Source: Brevundimonas sp. Leaf363 (GTDB taxonomy: Bacteria; Pseudomonadota; Alphaproteobacteria; Caulobacterales; Caulobacteraceae). Taken from it: a DNA stretch of 64,000 bases. The stretch spans positions 124,001 through 188,000 of the forward strand of contig NZ_LMPZ01000002.1 of the NCBI RefSeq assembly GCF_001424025.1, given 5' to 3'. Positions 60,321 to 64,000 of the stretch are shown here, piece by piece (the first letter of the stretch is position 1; every line of letters begins with the position of its first letter). The notes under the pieces are model-generated. The model saw nothing but the letters and a program-made list of their open reading frames with translations, did no database searches and was not told the DNA's origin. The position numbers and the translations under genes were made by a program.

Positions 60321-61793
60321 ATGACCCCCTCCCGCCGTTCCTTCCTGATGGGCGCCGCCGCCTTGTCGGCCGCCGTGGCCACGCCCGAGCTGGCCTTCGC
60401 CCGCGCCGCCAATGACGCCGCCGCCGGAAACGCCGACTGGGCGCTGGCGACGCAGGACCTGCCGGGCGACATCGCGCCCACCGCCATGCGTCTGGTTCAC
60501 GGCCGGGCGCCGGCGGGGCTGGAGGGGGCGCTGTTCCGCAACGGGCCGGGCCAGTTCCGGCGGCCAGGCGGGTCGGCGACGCACTGGTTCGACGGCGACG
60601 GCCTGATGCGCGCCTTCCGCATCCGGGACGGTCAGGCCACGCTGGAGGCGCGGTTCGCCGATACGCCCAAGCGGCGATACGAGAGCGAGATCGGCGCGGT
60701 AGTCACCCCCGGCTTCGGCACGGCGGGCGACGGCCGGGCGCGGCTGGGTTCGCCCGACGACGCCAACGCCGCGAACACGGCGGTGATGACGGCCGGCGAT
60801 CAGGTCTGGGCCCTGTGGGAGGCCGGATCGCCGATGGCGATGGATCGCGGGGACCTGTCGACCAGGGGCTTCGTCACCCTGCGCGACGATCTGAAGGGGA
60901 TGCCGTTCCAGGCCCACCCGCGCTATGCGCCGGACGGCTCGATCTGGAACATCGGCCTGCACGGCGACCGGATGATCGTCTGGGCGCTGAACCCCGACCG
61001 GTCGCTGCGGGACGCCCAGGTCGTGGACCTGCCGCGCGCCAGCTACATGCACGACTTCACCGCCACCGACCGGCATATGGTGATCGTCATGCAGCCTTGG
61101 GTCTTCGACCATTCGGGCCTGCCCTACGCCAGTCAGTTCGCTTGGAAGCCCGAGATGGGGACGCAGGTGATGGTGCTGGACAAGGCGGACCTGAGCCGGC
61201 GGCGGATCTATGAGCTGCCGGCCTTCTCCTACTTCCATTTGGGGGACGCCTGGGCGGACGCGGGCGGGACGATCCGCTTCGACGTGGCGGCGGGCAAAGA
61301 CGTGGCCTTCGCGGTGGAGGGCGCGCGGGTGCTGGTCGAGCAGCGCGGGACGGTGCCGGGCACGCCGGCCGAACTGACGCTGGTCACCCTGCACGCCGAC
61401 GGCCGGGCTGAGATGACCGGCACGAGCGTCACCGCCGAGTTCCCGCGCGCGGATCCGCGCCGGACGGGGGCCCAGCGGCGGCTGAGCGTGCACGTCACCG
61501 GCGAGACCGGCGGACGACCGCTGGCGACCGGCATCGGTGTGCAAGACTGGGAAAGCGGCCGGCATCAGGCCTTCGACTTCGGCGACCGCCAGGTGATGGA
61601 GGAGGCGGTCTTCGTGCCCAGGCCGGGACGGTCGGAAGAGGACGCGGCCTGGCTGGTGGCGCCGTCGATCAGCCTGCAGGCCGGGGTGACGGAGCTGCAT
61701 GTGTTCGAGGCGTCGCGGGTGGCGGACGGGCCGGTGGCGACCTGGCGGGCGGACGTGGCGTTGCCCGCGGGTTTCCACGGGATCTGGGCTTAG
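60321..61793 (+). CDS. Carotenoid cleavage oxygenase-family protein with Tat signal
   Basis: A 490-residue RPE65/CCO-family protein. The four iron-binding histidines are visible: H199 (QAHPRYAPDG), H244 (YMHDFTATDRH), H306 (YFHLGDAWAD) and H486 (AGFHGIWA, at the very C-terminus). The N-terminal SRRSFLMGAAALSAAVA ending in AFARA is a twin-arginine signal, so the enzyme should be exported folded with its iron. The family cleaves carotenoids, stilbenes or lignin-derived olefins; no carotenoid synthesis gene is in the window. Confidence 0.88.
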   Translation: MTPSRRSFLMGAAALSAAVATPELAFARAANDAAAGNADWALATQDLPGDIAPTAMRLVHGRAPAGLEGALFRNGPGQFRRPGGSATHWFDGDGLMRAFRIRDGQATLEARFADTPKRRYESEIGAVVTPGFGTAGDGRARLGSPDDANAANTAVMTAGDQVWALWEAGSPMAMDRGDLSTRGFVTLRDDLKGMPFQAHPRYAPDGSIWNIGLHGDRMIVWALNPDRSLRDAQVVDLPRASYMHDFTATDRHMVIVMQPWVFDHSGLPYASQFAWKPEMGTQVMVLDKADLSRRRIYELPAFSYFHLGDAWADAGGTIRFDVAAGKDVAFAVEGARVLVEQRGTVPGTPAELTLVTLHADGRAEMTGTSVTAEFPRADPRRTGAQRRLSVHVTGETGGRPLATGIGVQDWESGRHQAFDFGDRQVMEEAVFVPRPGRSEEDAAWLVAPSISLQAGVTELHVFEASRVADGPVATWRADVALPAGFHGIWA

Positions 61794-61802
61794 GGGCGAC
61801 GA

Positions 61803-61823
61803 CCCTCTCCCTCTGGGAGAGGG
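61803..61823. terminator. Bidirectional hairpin between the carotenoid oxygenase and LytTR genes
   Basis: CCCTCTCCC-TCT-GGGAGAGGG: a perfect 9-bp stem with a 3-nt loop, 9 bp after one stop and 10 bp before the convergent stop at 61833. There is no T-run, so terminator function is inferred. Confidence 0.5.
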
Positions 61824-61832
61824 ATGGCGTTC

Positions 61833-62588
61833 TCAGTACCAGCCCGCGTCCCTTAGCGCCCGCGCGTACCGGCGGCTGACCGGGGCGACGAGCCCGCCGT
61901 CCAGGGTCAGCAGCGCCCGGCCATCTCCGCGCTCCACGTCGCGCACCGCATCCTTCGCCACCCACCAGCTGCGGTGGGTCTGGGCGCCTTCCAGGCCCTC
62001 CAACTCGTCCAGGGCGTCCGACAGGCGCATCAGGATCAGGTCCGATCCCCGGTCGGTATGGACGCGCAGATAGTGGTCCTCGGACTGGACGGCGCGGATG
62101 GCGGCGCCCCTCAGCTTGATCGGAAGGCGGTCGGGGAAGCGCGCCCTGGCCTGGCCGACGGCGGGGGCGTGGGTCTGGATCGGGCGGGCGCGCGTGACGA
62201 AGACGTTGATGGCGCAGATGACGGCGGTGACCAGCACCACATATCCGGAGATCGTCGGCAGCAGGCTCAGCGGCATCCAGCGACCGTTCAGCGCCGGCCC
62301 CGTGAACGCCCAGACGGCGACCGCCAGCGGGCCGGAGATGGCGGTGGTCAGCAGGCCCACGTTCAGCCAGGGCTTCTCGTCCAGGGCCACGAACCGGTCC
62401 AGCAGCACCGAACACGCGTGCCCCCAGACGCCGCCCAGGATCATCATCGGCACCCAGTAGGCGAAGCGCACGTCCAGCGGCGCGCGATAGGTCTCGAAGG
62501 CCCCGGTGATGGCCAGAACGACGCCGCCCAGGCCGGCGACGACCAGCCCGCGTCCGAACTCGCGCGGCTTCCAGTCTCCCAGTCGCAT
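61833..62588 (-). CDS. Membrane-bound LytTR-family transcription regulator
   Basis: 251 residues: a cytoplasmic start, then four membrane helices (about 13-135, for example VVAGLGGVVLAITGAF, WVPMMILGGVWGHACSVLL and SGYVVLVTAVICAINVFV), then a C-terminal LytTR DNA-binding domain (AIRAVQSEDHYLRVHTDRGS, then LTLDGGLVAPVSRRYARALR). Such proteins are thought to sense an envelope signal directly. ATG 62588 overlaps the stop of the TetR gene (TGATG); an upstream ORF that fuses the two in one frame is an artefact of frame. Confidence 0.9.
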   Translation of the reverse strand: MRLGDWKPREFGRGLVVAGLGGVVLAITGAFETYRAPLDVRFAYWVPMMILGGVWGHACSVLLDRFVALDEKPWLNVGLLTTAISGPLAVAVWAFTGPALNGRWMPLSLLPTISGYVVLVTAVICAINVFVTRARPIQTHAPAVGQARARFPDRLPIKLRGAAIRAVQSEDHYLRVHTDRGSDLILMRLSDALDELEGLEGAQTHRSWWVAKDAVRDVERGDGRALLTLDGGLVAPVSRRYARALRDAGWY

Positions 62589-63343
62589 CAGCCGCGCTCG
62601 GGCTGACAGACGGCGCGGAAGCCGGCGGCGGCGAAGCGGACCATGTAGTCGCCCGCCGTCTCCAGATCGCCGGAGCGGCACAGGCCGTTCGACAGCCGGT
62701 CCAGCCGCCCGGTCTCGCCCAGGGTCAGGGTCAGGGCGCCGGACAGGTTGTGATAGGCCCAGTAGAGATCGACCTCGCGCGACCCCGGCAGGACCTGCGC
62801 GATCAGTTCGATCAGGCGGCGAATCGCGGGATCGAAGTAGCGGGCCATGGTCTCGCCGCCGAAGGTCGGGCTGGCGTTCGTCTGGGCGACCAGGGCGGCG
62901 TAGTGTTTCCACCCGGGACCGCCCTTCAGCGACCATTCGAACGGTGGGCGCAGGAACGCCTCCAGCACGCCTTCCAGCGTCATCGCTTCGCCCATCTGCT
63001 CGGCGTAGCGGTTGATGGCGTCGACCCGTTCGCTGTTCCAGACCTCTGCCCGGCGCAGGAAGACGGCGTCGAACAGTTCGCGCTTGGCCCCGAAGTAATA
63101 GTGCACAAGGGCCGTATCGACCCCCGCCTCGCGCGCCACCTCGCGGATCGTGACGCCATAGAAGCCGTGCTTGGAGAACAGGTCCTCCGCCGCGTCCAGG
63201 ATGGTCTCGCGGGTGTTGCCGGCATCGCGGACGCGGCTTTTGGGCGGGCGTCCCCGGCGGGCGGGGGCGCCGTCGCGCGCCGCGCCGGCACGATTGGTCT
63301 GCGCGGGGTTCGGCGCTGGGGTCGGCTTGGGCGCGAGCGTCAT
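62588..63343 (-). CDS. TetR-family transcriptional regulator
   Basis: 251 residues. A disordered basic start (about 1-40, with GRPPKSR) precedes the TetR helix-turn-helix (TILDAAEDLFSKHGFYGVTI, then EVAREAGVDTALVHYYFGAK, about 46-87). The C-terminal ligand domain is helical (about 110-240). It is translationally coupled to the LytTR gene and divergent from the TonB-dependent receptor gene, which makes that receptor its likely target. GTCATGAC at 63355-63362, next to the TetR start, is a possible operator. Confidence 0.9.
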   Translation of the reverse strand: MTLAPKPTPAPNPAQTNRAGAARDGAPARRGRPPKSRVRDAGNTRETILDAAEDLFSKHGFYGVTIREVAREAGVDTALVHYYFGAKRELFDAVFLRRAEVWNSERVDAINRYAEQMGEAMTLEGVLEAFLRPPFEWSLKGGPGWKHYAALVAQTNASPTFGGETMARYFDPAIRRLIELIAQVLPGSREVDLYWAYHNLSGALTLTLGETGRLDRLSNGLCRSGDLETAGDYMVRFAAAGFRAVCQPERG

Positions 63344-63504
63344 GGTCGCAACTAGTCATGACCGGGCCGCCGGTGCAACGGCGCCACAGGGGCCGCCTAA
63401 CCCAGCGTCACCGTTTGACAGCCAGGTGATTACCGGTCAGGTTCCGGGAAAATCATTGAACGCTGAATAAAAGCGTCATCGGCAGGAAATCTGGAGGGCT
63501 ACCT

Positions 63505-64000
63505 ATGAACCGCTTTGTGAAAACCGCCTTGCTGGCGGGGGCCGCCTCGTGCGCGCTTTCGACCGGCGCCATGGCTCAGAACGCCAGCGTCAATGCGACC
63601 GCCGGCGAATCGTCGCTGGGCGACGTCATCGTCACCGCGCGTCGCCGCGACGAACAGCTAAAGGACGTCCCTGTCGCCGTCTCGGCCATCTCGGCTGAGA
63701 CGCTGCAACAGACCGGCGCCACCGACATCACCGCCCTGCAGCAGCAGACGCCGAACGCCACGGTCCAGATCGCCCGCGGCTCCAACTCGACCCTGATCTC
63801 CTTCATCCGCGGCGTCGGCCAACAGGATCCGCTGTGGGGCTTCGAGCCCGGCGTCGGCCTCTATGTCGACGACGTCTACATCGCCCGTCCGCAGGGTGCG
63901 GTGCTGGACATCTTCGACATCCAGCGCATCGAAGTGCTGCGCGGCCCGCAAGGCACGCTGTACGGCCGCAACACCATCGGCGGCGCGATCAAATATGTGA
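63505..64000 (+). CDS. TonB-dependent receptor, 5' part (runs off the window)
   Basis: The first 165 codons of an outer-membrane receptor. A Sec signal peptide (about 1-24, ending GAMAQ) is followed by the TonB box region SLGDVIVTARRRDEQLKDVP and the plug domain (VPVAVSAISAETLQQTGATD, FIRGVGQQDPLWGFEPGVGL, RIEVLRGPQGTLYGRNTIGG). The barrel lies outside the window. The PGVGLYVDDVYI form is typical of the large receptors of Caulobacterales and sphingomonads for plant or aromatic compounds. GGAG precedes ATG 63505. Confidence 0.95.
   Translation, partial: MNRFVKTALLAGAASCALSTGAMAQNASVNATAGESSLGDVIVTARRRDEQLKDVPVAVSAISAETLQQTGATDITALQQQTPNATVQIARGSNSTLISFIRGVGQQDPLWGFEPGVGLYVDDVYIARPQGAVLDIFDIQRIEVLRGPQGTLYGRNTIGGAIKYV

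Noticed and set aside
61833..63359. 508-codon ORF suggesting a fused TetR-LytTR protein
   Set aside because: The first half is an out-of-frame shadow of the TetR gene; the genuine LytTR start is ATG 62588, overlapping the TetR stop.

Overview
The window is a stretch of ordinary, gene-dense, very GC-rich alphaproteobacterial chromosome. Gene content and style point to Caulobacterales, most likely Brevundimonas or a close relative: tandem Flp/PilA pilins, a TonB-dependent receptor, the chain plsC-tsaE-amgK-murU-addB-addA-trxA, secA divergent from a PpiC lipoprotein followed by argJ, and grxC-nitrilase-DUF1178. The genus is inferred from gene content, not from a database match. I see no rRNA, tRNA, CRISPR array, transposase, phage or recognisable defence island.

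Layout. 0-9.2 kb: the obgE 3' end, a proline-rich membrane-anchored protein, a kynureninase-like enzyme, secA, a PpiC lipoprotein, argJ, a small toxin-antitoxin pair with an apparently truncated toxin, mutT and a lone Flp pilin. 9.3-12.5 kb: a methyltransferase and comF with overlapping divergent start codons, then grxC, nitrilase and DUF1178. 12.5-19.9 kb: a nitrogen-assimilation block, gltD-gltB-amtB. 20.1-28.8 kb: a quinoprotein glucose dehydrogenase, proBA, a ZIP metal transporter, carA and a membrane DUF1624 protein. 29.3-33.5 kb: dnaG and rpoD. 33.5-37.3 kb: recR, ybaB and dnaX, interrupted by an oppositely oriented nitroreductase. 37.4-39.7 kb: a Tad-pilus fragment with two Flp pilins facing a CpaC N-domain protein and two TadE-like proteins. 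39.7-49.4 kb: pabB, a methyltransferase, AMP nucleosidase, an esterase lipoprotein, AsmA, a small secreted protein and an S9 peptidase. 49.5-59.7 kb: an overlapping operon for lipid acylation, t6A tRNA modification, MurNAc recycling, AddAB recombination and thioredoxin. 59.8-64 kb: a DUF2141 protein, an exported carotenoid oxygenase, a TetR-LytTR regulator pair and the 5' end of a TonB-dependent receptor.

How the genes work together. gltBD and amtB take up and assimilate ammonium; proBA, argJ and carA use the resulting glutamate and glutamine. amgK and murU salvage peptidoglycan sugar. dnaG, dnaX, recR, addAB and mutT form a scattered replication and repair set. The pilin/TadE genes would supply major and minor pilins to a Tad secretion apparatus encoded elsewhere.

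The most notable observations are these. Palindromic intergenic repeats occupy every convergent gene gap longer than about 100 bp. DnaG and DnaX have lost the residues of their zinc-binding modules, and AddB has too few cysteines for an Fe-S cluster. Two adjacent pilin genes encode identical mature pilins. A ParE-like toxin is cut by an in-frame amber codon. The dnaG upstream region carries CtrA-like and DnaA-like sites. I did not find a convincing new multi-gene system, and I prefer to say so.
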